NCBI GenBank assembly: GCA_013397115.1
Contig: VWZW01000879.1
Coordinates: 1,133,600 to 1,197,599 of the forward strand
Origin: Edolisoma coerulescens
Taxonomy: Eukaryota; Chordata; Aves; Passeriformes; Campephagidae
Length of the DNA: 64,000 nt
Direction: 5' to 3'
In this document: positions 54,185 to 64,000 of the stretch, in pieces
Layout: the number at the start of each line of letters is the position of its first letter
Position numbering within the stretch: position 1 is the stretch's first letter
Notes under the pieces: generated by a model
What the model was told of the DNA's origin: nothing
Seen by the model: only the letters and a program-made list of their open reading frames with translations
Databases searched by the model: none
Program-made: the position numbers and the translations under genes

Positions 54185-55179
54185 AGATCCCACAGGCGGA
54201 GAATTCAATATGAAGTTATCTTATTTGTATGATGCATGTTACCTAGCAACAGCCCCATCATTTTTTTCAGTTTCCCTTACCAATTCTAAGTGCAGAAATT
54301 CTTTGGTAATCACAGCAAACTGGTTTGGAATTGAAAAAGAAAAAAAAAAACAAAAAAAGAAAAACATGGCAGGAAACAATTACAGCAAAGTAGAATGAAT
54401 AATATTTCATGCTGTGTCCTCTGTTTTCCTCCTTAGCCATTCTGTTTCAGCTAAATAATGCAGATGCAACCTTTCATCCACTAAGTACTTGAGACAGAAT
54501 CCACAGTTCCTAATTTACATGGAAATTTTCTAAATCTATGGTGACTACAAAAATGCTCTTTGAAATTCATATACCCCAACAACTGGATGGAATGTTTTCC
54601 TTTCCTTCGTGGGTTAAGTATATTTGCTTAAGCATATTTCCTTTAAATATATTTGCCATTATTTTCCCTTTTTTTTTTCCTCTCCATTTAAAAATGCTGA
54701 TCTTAAAAGAATTGCAGAAGTATTCCTTATCACACTATGTCTGTGTGTATGGAAAGCTTTTCATTCACGGACAGTAAAGATAACTTCACTAGTTCTGCTT
54801 CCTACCATTTAAAATATTTGGCAGTATCACACACAATATTATATAAGTACTGATAGAGAGCATGTTTCCCTGGTAATTTGTCAAATTGGCAATAAGTTGT
54901 TCTATTAATGTCTCAAGTGAATTAGCTACTGTTTCTAATATAGAACTATCCAAACCACTTAAAATATATGTTTGCTATATTATAATGTCTGTTAGAATTT
55001 TAAAAAATTGGCTGCAGTGGCTGTGGTTTGGTTTGATTTCCTGGTGTGTAAAAGGAGAAAGGTCGTAACAAAATGTTACTCCATGTTAGGACCTAGACCA
55101 ACAAAAGTAGTCATGACAAGCTGGGTTTTTTTAAGCAAATATAGTCTGTCTTAGCATTTACAGAGTACAGATTTGTATG

Positions 55180-55187
55180 TGTAAATA
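55180..55187 (+). promoter_or_regulatory. Pumilio-type site TGTAAATA in 3' UTR
   Basis: Exact PUM consensus octamer in transcript orientation, 2.8 kb after the stop. There is no direct evidence of use. Confidence 0.35.
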
Positions 55188-56437
55188 TTTTGTAGGCAAA
55201 TGACTTGTACCTGCACTTCCAAAGTCAAACCCACCAAAAATTAGGACTTTGGAGCTGCATTTGAATTTCATGTCTCAAAGATGTGTTGAGATTTAATTGT
55301 TCGAAGTTCTGGACTTGAGCTCACAATTGAGTAAGACATCTAGGTTTGTAAGACATCTGACTCATTAAGTTAAATTGTCAAAAGTCATTCCTCCTTGCAT
55401 TTTTATCCTACTAAAACTGATCTTGTCCAAAAGAATGTATAAAAAGCTTGACAGATCTTTCCTTTCCTTGAAGTGTTAGATTTTATATTCCTAGAATTGC
55501 ATTTTTCTTGATAATAATTCCAGCTGCGTTTGCCTCCTATGTCTAGTAAAGGTAAAAGCACTGTTTGAAGTTGTAACTGAGCATTTGTAATGTATTATGA
55601 AAAGGTGCCTGAAAGGTATGCACTAAGTGACAAAAATAGTTGACATAGCATGATACTCATCTGAGATGTTGCATATTTTATTACAGCATGACAAATTCCA
55701 TTGTTAAAATTAATCTATGAATTTTGCATGGTTTTGCAGCATTCTACTGTAATAGTTCAACTCATGGCAGTAATTTTTTTTCTAAAAGTGACCATTAGAG
55801 AAATGAAATAGGGTTTTTTTAGCTGGAGTACATGATCAAGCATATTGAATTGGAGGGGATGTGCAGAGTGGAATTCATCTTTTTATGTGGCACAGATTTC
55901 TTTCCTGTGTTTAAACTTAAAACAATGGGATCAGTTTGCTGTGACTGCACTTAGAGCATTTATTGTTAAAATTGTAGGAGTAGCAAAAAGCACTATTCAT
56001 GTTAAAAAATAGAGATTGTTAGATGCTCAAATCAGTCATGACCCTCTTGAAATAATGCATTTGCCTCAAACACTGTGATATTGGACCAGTTCTGTGAAGT
56101 GGAACAATTAATTTATACATTCTAAACACAGAAAAGGCTTTCTGCACACTACTACAAGGAAGTTCATGTTCAAACTTTAGATTATATATCCCAATCTAGC
56201 AAAGGCACGTCATAACTTTTGTTTGCTTTCTGACCAAAAACTGTGCTCGATTGTAATACGGGTGTATACTCTGTCAAAAAAACCTAAAATAACGGACTGC
56301 TTTCTAGGGTAGGTCAAACTGATTTGTAGAGTAGTTTCATAAATATTCCAAATTCAGGTTGGGCTGTTATGTGAAGAAGAAAGAACTTCAAGGTAACAAC
56401 ATTCAACTTTACTACATTTAGTGAGCTGAAAAATTTG

Positions 56438-56483
56438 TTTTATATATATATATATATATTTACACACACATATATATATATAT
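56438..56483. repeat. (TA)n-(CA)n-(TA)n microsatellite in 3' UTR
   Basis: Alternating TA units, a TTTACACACACA block, then TA units again. The two TA blocks can pair with each other across the CA block. It is likely length-variable. Confidence 0.9.
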
Positions 56484-56698
56484 GATACATATAAACTATC
56501 TTTGTAAAAAAATATGCAAGTGCAATAATTTAAAGAGGTCTTAACTTTGCATTTATAAATTATAAATACTGTACATGGTGTGTAATTTTTTTCATGTATT
56601 CATTTGCAGTCTTTGTATTTAAAAAACAAACCTAAACCTTTACTATTCCGTTTGTACAATAGAACAGTAAGCATTTATTATGATATAGTTAAGTTGTA

Positions 56699-56704
56699 AA
56701 TAAA
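56699..56704 (+). terminator. Candidate distal poly(A) signal AATAAA
   Basis: A canonical hexamer in TTGTAAATAAATTCACAAAC, overlapping a Pumilio-type octamer (56695-56702). GGGTGTCC, then GTGAAACCTGTTTTTGCTTT, follow at about 56739-56772 as a GU/U-rich downstream region. Cleavage is expected about 15-25 bases after the hexamer. It would make a 4.3-kb 3' UTR, in line with the long 3' UTR of mammalian PDE10A. Confidence 0.6.
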
Positions 56705-58515
56705 TTCACAAACCAAACAGCCAGTACATATGCATATATGGGTGTCCTATTGTGAAACCTGTTTTTGCTTTTACTGCTGGCTTTAGCACAGCAAGACGAC
56801 TTCTGTGGATATGTAATTATACATATAAATATATGTATGATACATAAAATATATTTAGAAATGTTCATAATTTTAATGGATATATCTATACATATACTTT
56901 GGTGTGAATATTACTGAATACAGAGTTTTTTAATATTATTTTTCATGTTTATTTTTGCTATTATTTGGAGTGCAAGTGAGGGATGGGAATGTATGTCCAT
57001 ATATGTGTGTTCATACCACAAGTAAACCGCAGCACGAAGTGATTCAAAACATAATGGAGCCTTTTGAATAGGCAGTGCTTGTTGTTCCCTGTATTTGTAG
57101 TTTACTGCTTATGGTATCTTTTCCCAACATAAGACTTCTTTTCTGTATAGTTTTATCATCTCTTGCAGGTTCAAGTTGTCACAAACTGCAAAGGGATCTC
57201 CTTTTCTGTTTGCCCTCCTGCTGCCAGAGAGCTTACCTTGTTGTTGACAGATAACTCCCACACAGATCCTTGCTTTGCCACTGTCTAATGTCAGTGCAGC
57301 TGATACAGAATCATTTGCTACTTTTGGGAATTATTGAGATACTCAGATGCTGAATTGCAAAAAAATAATCTTGCACCCAAATTTCTAAGGTCTAGTGCAA
57401 AGCAATATAAGACTTTAAAAGCTGCTAATACCCTGAAAATACAAGGTAGGTTCAGAGAACTGTAAAGCAAAATTCTGAACAACACATTAAACCCAAAATT
57501 AAAAAATAGCTTAAAAAAAAAAAAAAAGGAAAAAAGCCAAGGAAAAATAATTCTGTGTATTTCTCCACCTAATATATACTCTTGTGACCAGCCCTTCCAG
57601 AAAGTGCTGTTTGCTGCAATGGCCAACTTTTGTGATGAGAGAGAAACTGCACTGACATTTAATGCATTTTTTAGGATTTGTTCATTAAATTTAAGACTTT
57701 CTAAATTATTTTGAGGGAAAGGCAATAGAAGAAGAATGTTTCTCTAAATACAATTAATTTAGTACTTTCCACCTGTTTCTGTATTGTTGGCAAGGATCTA
57801 CAGGCTGAGGTCAATTAATGACTTTCTGGACAAGATTTTAAAATTGGTGGCAGTCAATCACACGCCTTTTTATATTTTTGTGCTTGTTGTGCAGACTTAG
57901 CACTTGTAGCACAGCATGATGCTTTGCCATTGATGGTCACTGTCCATTTGGTGTGCTTTCCTTAACATTTTTAGCCCTTTGACATTGAAGAACATCATCA
58001 GAAACTTAAAAAAAATCAAGCCTGAGTATATTCCCTTGCAGATAATGGAAAATATAAATGTAAAAAGCACCTTAACTTAAGCTCATTGATGCTTGTGGAG
58101 GAAATGAGTATTGCTGTAGGTTTTGAGGAACTTTGAATTTGTCTTACTTGAAAGTATCAAAGAGCTCTGGCACAGAAATATCAATGACTTTCACCTTCTC
58201 AACAAGTATTGGAGATTACTTTGTTGTACTTATTTTGCTGAAGACAAAGCTAAGGAGAAATTCCCCTTCCTCAATCCATAGCCTGTCTTCCTGAGGTTAG
58301 GGAGAAAAGTTTTTTGCAGTGTTTCAGTAGTGCTCTGGAAGAGCTACCTGTACCATGGAAGCTGCTTACAAAGACAAAAATCTTTGGGTCAAGAATGAGT
58401 TACAGAAAAGTAGATCAGAAGGTAGCTCATGTGTGCATTATACCTGTTGTTTAAAAGTCTAAAAGAAAGGAGAAATCTGAGACTCAAGAAATATGAAAAG
58501 AATGAATTATAGCAG

Positions 58516-58597
58516 GTAAAGTTTTGTTTTGTTTTGTTTTGTTGGGTTTTTTTGGTTTGGTGGTTTTTTTGGGGTTTTTTTTTTTTGTTTGTTTGGT
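58516..58597. repeat. (GTTTT)n / T-G-rich low-complexity tract
   Basis: Four to five GTTTT units pass into an irregular T/G-only stretch. It is followed 200 bases later by an A-rich tract of similar length (58800-58900). Confidence 0.85.
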
Positions 58598-58799
58598 AAC
58601 ATTGTTGGCAGGACTAAATGATTTTTACCATATCATCTGTTAACATGCAGCTGGCATTAATATTTTTTCTTTTTTACAGTATTGTAAACCCTGTGAATAC
58701 AGGTGAGAATATGTTTGTTACTTCTGTTCCTTTAGCTGTATTTCTGCTGGTTTTAGAAGAACATCAGTTGTTAATACACACTATTTAATAAGCACATTG

Positions 58800-58900
58800 G
58801 AAATGAAAAAAAATAGGGCTTGTAAAATATAAAAAAAAATTTAAAAAACCAAAAGCAAATAAAATAAAAGAAAGAAGAAAAAAACAGAAAAAAAAACCTT
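58800..58900. repeat. A-rich low-complexity tract
   Basis: Long A runs with occasional T, G and C. In a transcript it could pair weakly with the T/G-rich tract upstream. No gene signal is seen. Confidence 0.8.
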
Positions 58901-61900
58901 TTTGGAAGTACCTAAGAGAGTCAGTAGCTGTCAGAAGCCTCTGAAAATTTTATCATCAGTGTAAGTAGCAGTAGTGAATGTGGTACAGTGATGAATATGG
59001 GTAGTTTTGATTAATAAGTTCATCATAAAGAACAGAAGTGGTACGATAACTAATGTTAATTTCCAGCTAGTGAAGTCCAGGTTGTTTTCTGCTACTGTCT
59101 TGTGGAAAGAAAAGCATTTTCAATATGAGGTGTATTTTACATCTTGAGACAAAAAGAAAACCACCTTGCTGAAAAAAATGTAGTTTCTCATGTGAGAAGT
59201 CTGACGAAAAAGGCCAGCAAGATGTGCTTTTCTTCTTAAAATGAAAATGTACTGATGCTGGAAGAGAAAAATATATAAGGTTGCACCTCTAACTTTTGAG
59301 CTGCTGCAGTGACATATAATCTTAAAAAAAATCAAACTTCTGTAACTAAACACTGTAGCAGATTTTGTTTTAAATTTTTACTGACTTCTATGTAAGTGCC
59401 AATGGCAAATTGGTTTGGGTACCACACCTGTGTAGTTCCTGTTCTGCAGTCATTTTGCAGGTCCTCTTCCAGGGCTGCTGGGAGTTGTATAAGTAATGCT
59501 TTGGATCCTTTAAACTGTCTTAATCGGCTCCAGTCATCAGACAACTTCCTATTTTGGGCTCAGTATCTGCCCAGGTGTATCTGGGTTTTTCTTCTGCACA
59601 GCTCTCAATGTTTTTCATGGTTAGTTATGAAATACATTAAAACATGCTATAGTCTCCTACAGAGCTGCACCACAATATACAATCTTCCTTTCAAAGTTAC
59701 AAAGTTTTCTAAGTCGCAGCACTAGTAAAGGTTCTAGGTACTCTAGAATCACAAGCATGGTAAAACTAATTTCAGAGGAATACATACTGGTTTCTCATGT
59801 TGGTTTTTTTGGAATGTGTATAAAATAATATGCAAAAACTTAGAATATGTTACTTTTGGAAGCTGTCTTTCATGACTCTTTCAATCCTAATACAGAAAAA
59901 TGTTCTCTGAAATCCTCTTCCTGTCTCCAGCAGAGCAGTGCCATCAGTGCCAGCTATCTTTTACTGGGGATATTCCAGAAGCATTAGTCTATTAAGTGTG
60001 TCTGGTCCACCAGGAGAACCTAAGGAACTTATAAGACCTTTTACCAATTTCCTAAATTTAATTGATCCTGTGTAGCCGGTGTCATAGATGAAGTCATTTG
60101 TGCATCTTATTCCTTTTGCTGCTGGCTTTTGGTCAGAGTAAAAAAGAGTTTGCAGGACTTGTTTGAGCTTCCATTTTGTTTGATCTAACCTCCATCTGAG
60201 AAAACACTTCTGACACTGCTATTTCCCCTCCCCAGGAATACTAATGCTATGGGAAATGCTGTAGCAGACATTCACATGGTAAACAGGAAAGATTTTTTTC
60301 ACATTCTTTCAACTGTAATGTGTACCAAGAGAGGATCTGTGTCATCATTTTCAGTCAAGTCAGTCGATATAAAACATACCATGGGAAAACTGGAGTGGAA
60401 CATTATTCCTTTTGCAGATGTGGGAAGGTTTTGTGTCAGTGACTTATCACTAACTCTTTTTCTGCATCTTGGTAGCAACTCTATATTTTAAACAAGAGAA
60501 TCCTGTGACTGAGAATGCTATAATTTAATGTTTATGCTGCTGCAGTCAAGGCTGATGTGGTTGACACAGCCTGGAATTGTCTTTTCTATGAACTTTACAG
60601 AGTAGGCTGATAGCTGTAACCCATTTTCTTTCCTTCCATAAGTGACATTACTGCCATTTTTGTCCTGAATTGAGAGGAATACTGGGAACTTCAGCAGAGA
60701 GAGAGGATGGGCTGGAACAGACAGAATTCTTTTCCTTCCTAGAGCTTGTCTCATCAAGTTTTCCTGGAAATGAACTGGTTGGGAATATCAGTTTCACTAG
60801 TGCTACTTTCACCTTGAAAAAGGAGTAAAATAAATAGATTATGTCATGATCTTTGATAGGTTTAGAAATAATTAGAAACCAAATATAAACTGTGTAATTC
60901 TCCACAGTACCCTACAGGGTTAGTTCAAATTTTTCACATGCTTTTTTCTGTGCATGTACATAAAAGCAACTATTTTTAAATGCATGGTTTTCCCACAGCC
61001 TATGTGGTTCTTCAGCACTATACCCACATGGCAATCACTATCTGTTTAAAACACAAGTAACCTAGGAGAAAAATGTAACATGCTCTAATTCCTACATGCC
61101 AAGAAATGATGAGAGGGGAAATGCTTGTGTAAATTCCACTAGAGAATGACATTTAAAAAAAAAAAAAAGGAACCCATACTTTTTTTTACTCTGAGGATAG
61201 TTGCATTTAACTTGATAAACTGCCTGGATACTTCTACAGGTTATATAGACTCCAAATAGATATTATGATCGTTGGAAATAATAGAATCTCAACATTTATG
61301 TCAGCAACAGCCTGAGAATACATGGAAACATACTTCCTACATAAACAATGAAAAATAACTTTAAAAAGCAAAACAGTGATGTTTTAAAATGTTGAGAAAT
61401 AACTTTTCCAAGGATTTTTAGCATGTGGCCAATCCCCACCTTGCTGAAAATTGTGTATTTGCAGAGCAGGGAGAGCTTTAAAAAGCTGCAGTCACTTTCC
61501 TCTCTTCTAGTCACATACGGCTGTGACTGTGAGGGATCTCACCTGGAAATTGCTCTGCACATCACTGTCACAGCACTAATAGGATCAGAGGGTGCTCTGT
61601 GAGTCCTCTCTGTGTGACAAAGGTAAGTAGCACTGGAAAGGTCATCTCTGCCACTCACCAGAGCCACAAGCAAGTAGACACAAGCAAACCAACTATAGCC
61701 CCGTGCAGAAAAGGGCAGAGACAGGAGACTCTGATCATCATTTCTGCTGCTCCCAGCATTATTAACTGGTGGAATCCACAGGAGCAGAGCTGATGTGAAA
61801 TCCTGCCCAAAGGGCCTGAGGCTGCACTGAGTTCCCAAACAGGTATTCCTCTGATCACAGGGGTGATGAAGCACAGCTTCCTATTGATGTGCATTATTGT

Positions 61901-64000
61901 CCTTAGATTTTAAAAATTTAAGTTAGGTTTTCTGCAATCTTTACATGTGATTTTTAAATCCTCCTCTGTTCTCTATTACAATTCATCCCTTGCTGTGTTT
62001 TGGCTATGATACACAGACTCACATATTTTGTAGAAGCTGGCTGACAGAATGAATGTGTTATGGGGTGGACCCCAGTCCTTTCCCTAAACAGCCAGTTCTT
62101 TTATCAAATATGGAACTTTGTTATTTAGGAGACTGTTCTCTGAAGTTTGAATGAAATCAGCCAATACATTCAAAAGATATATGGGAGGAGAATGAAGGTG
62201 CCAAGGAGTGGGAGGTCTAGTGTGACATTGCTGGAAAGCCACCTAAGATACCCCACTGTACCTTACAGTTCAAACTTTGACTTTAGAACTATGGTAAAAT
62301 AATAAGAGCTATTGAAGCCCCACGTACTGTGTGAATGCTGGCAAACTTTTGCTTTTGCCATTCCTAATACACAAACTAAATACTGCAACTTGCCAGCAGT
62401 TTCTCAGAACAAGTCTGGGCACCTTGTTTTCCTCTGTTCAAGATGTGTTGTGTAGACACTTTACCTCTGTCTGCAGTGGGAGCAATGCTTCCTCTGACAA
62501 GTCTGGCTTTCAGGACCTTGGACTATGTACAGGTTATGTTTCTGGGACAAAAGTGTGAGTAGCAAACTGGGATGGAAACAAACAGCAACGTAGCAGGTAT
62601 TTAAAAACTATCTTACATTTTGACTTGTTAAGGAATTCTGATTTTGTTTAAGGATTGAAGTTTAGAAAGTCTCTTAAATCTAATCCTGGAGCTTGGAGCT
62701 GGTGATGACATGAGCCTTCCCTGTGATACTGATGAGACTGGATGCTGTGACTGTTGAATAGCTGGACTGTGGTGCTGTTCTCAGATTCTGTAAACACTTC
62801 TTGATAGATGGGGTTTATTTCAGCGTTCTATTTTTTCCTTTGTATAAAGCCTGCCCTGCACAGCAATCAGGTTTGAATTATCCCAGTTTGATGGGGAACC
62901 TCTCTCACTCATCTTCCTGCTGTTTTCCCTCTGCAGCCTAGGGCTTTCAGCTCTGTCATGGTACATGTGAAAAAATTTGGGCTGGATTCTGGCTGTGCTC
63001 ATGTGGGTTTTCACAGAAGGGTCCTGCTGACTCCTTTTGATAAAGATCAATGTTAAAGTGAGGTTGGGACAGCTGTAAATGCTTAAATCATTGTCAGTTC
63101 CTGAAGTCAATGCCCATTTAGACTCCAAAGGTAGCAGTGTAATTAGTGATGGTTGGCAGTGCCCTCAGAAGACCTACTCTAATAATGCAAATGATGATTG
63201 CTTCCATTCCCCAGGTTTGGATCTCGCCTTTGGCACAAGTGCCCGTGTGGGCCCATTACAGAGCCCAGATTACACTGTCTGGCTCAATACAGCATCCAGC
63301 CTGCCTCTGTGCCAGAGATAACTGAGAAAGAGTCTACCCTCATTCTGCCTCTTCCATAGCCATAATCTGCCTCTGATTAACACAATGGGCCTGTGCAGCC
63401 TCTGAACTGCTCCACAGATCTGAGCACGAGGCCACTCCAGCTGCATTAGTCTGGTTCAGGCTCCTCACCGAGGCTTACAGAGCAAATATAACCAACCCTT
63501 CAAATGGATCCCCTGCCCTCTGCTTGATGATGTCTTTTTATGTAATAACAATATGAAATTAAAGCATATTGAACCTGTGACTGTGAGAAAGTACATAACA
63601 ACCATAAGATATTTGCATTTCAGGGCATTTGGGGGAAAGATAATATCCATAAAACTTATAGCAATAGGTCTGATTTCTTGGCAGCCTTTTCTGTTCATTG
63701 CAAACAAAAGCCCCACTGTAGCACTAACAGTAATGGAAGGAATGCTGGCACTTCTTTTCCGTTTACACAAACATAGTTTGAGAAGCAGGAGCAATAGCTC
63801 AGAGGTAAGAGAGGCTTTGGTTTTTGGTGCCTGCATGCTTCAAGAGTAACAAAACTGTATTGACCTACCTATATTTGTGGTCATCATACATAGAAGAGCT
63901 GGCTGGGAATGATCACTTCTGGGTGCAGATGGGAGGTTCCATGTTTATAACTGGGTCCAACTGTTTTGTGACTCCTGAGCATAAACCAGCGATTCTTTGA

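Larger units (their letters stand above)
52401..56725 (+). other. PDE10A: PDE10A 3' untranslated region (probable extent)
   Basis: About 4.3 kb follow the stop without another recognisable gene, AT-rich throughout. The candidate distal poly(A) signal is AATAAA at 56699-56704, with GU/U-rich sequence about 35-65 bases later. A candidate proximal signal lies at 53433. Pumilio-type octamers occur at 54177, 55180 and 56695. A TA/CA/TA microsatellite occupies about 56438-56483. The end is inferred from signals only. Confidence 0.65.
56726..64000. other. Downstream sequence, no supported gene
   Basis: About 7.3 kb are AT-rich, with TA-rich stretches (56810-56900), an A run (57514-57527), a T/G-rich tract (58516-58597) and an A-rich tract (58800-58900). 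From about 61500 base composition becomes more balanced (61520-61880, 63080-63470), but the open frames there (longest about 120 codons) match no family I recognise. A longer PDE10A 3' UTR reaching into this region cannot be excluded. Confidence 0.6.

Noticed and set aside
57318..57725. 135-codon minus-strand ORF downstream of PDE10A
   Set aside because: Its middle is a Phe/Leu-rich stretch that comes from an A run on the plus strand, and it has no domain. Low-complexity chance frame.
61520..61630. Exon-like end with AAAG|GTAAGTAG
   Set aside because: A single good donor word without a coding match or a paired acceptor. Not enough to call an exon or a lncRNA.
63465..63849. Overlapping ORFs of about 100-120 codons on both strands
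   Set aside because: No recognisable protein. I considered whether the neighbouring gene of PDE10A (C6orf118-like in mammals) starts here, but nothing supports it.

Overview
The window is vertebrate nuclear DNA, almost certainly from a bird. It has large AT-rich introns and GT-AG splice sites. It carries several CR1 LINE fragments, with the octamer-type 3' tails of avian CR1, and one LTR of a kind common in bird genomes. No prokaryotic, viral or plasmid gene organisation is visible, and most short ORFs are chance open frames inside introns. The window holds one recognisable gene: the 3' two thirds of PDE10A (dual cAMP/cGMP phosphodiesterase 10A) on the + strand. Seventeen coding exons between 11421 and 52400 join in frame (1989 nt, 662 residues plus stop) with correct phases at every junction. 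They cover the rest of GAF-A, all of GAF-B, the whole HD-type catalytic domain and the C-terminal tail. From the first residue to near the C-terminus the protein is colinear, without gaps, with the human PDE10A2 sequence as I remember it (window residue + 122 = human residue). The first exons (N-terminus and start of GAF-A) and the promoter lie upstream of the window. Layout: 1-11420, part of a long intron with CR1 pieces, a (GAT)n microsatellite and a 9-base assembly gap beside a poly-C tract. 11421-21114, GAF-A end and linker (exons E1-E5). 24665-27848, GAF-B (E6-E8). 29238-52400, catalytic domain and tail (E9-E17), with a solo LTR before E15 and a 1.1-kb CR1 between E15 and E16. 52401 to about 56725, a 4.3-kb 3' UTR with two candidate poly(A) signals. 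From there to 64000, downstream sequence in which no gene could be supported. Exon names E1-E17 are local to this window. I did not find a convincing new gene system. The main non-genic signals are: a roughly 220-bp degenerate palindrome just after exon E6, whose arm mismatches in the core are all transitions; a pair of oppositely oriented CR1 copies bracketing 15 exons; a solo LTR with a visible target-site duplication; and several perfect short hairpins.
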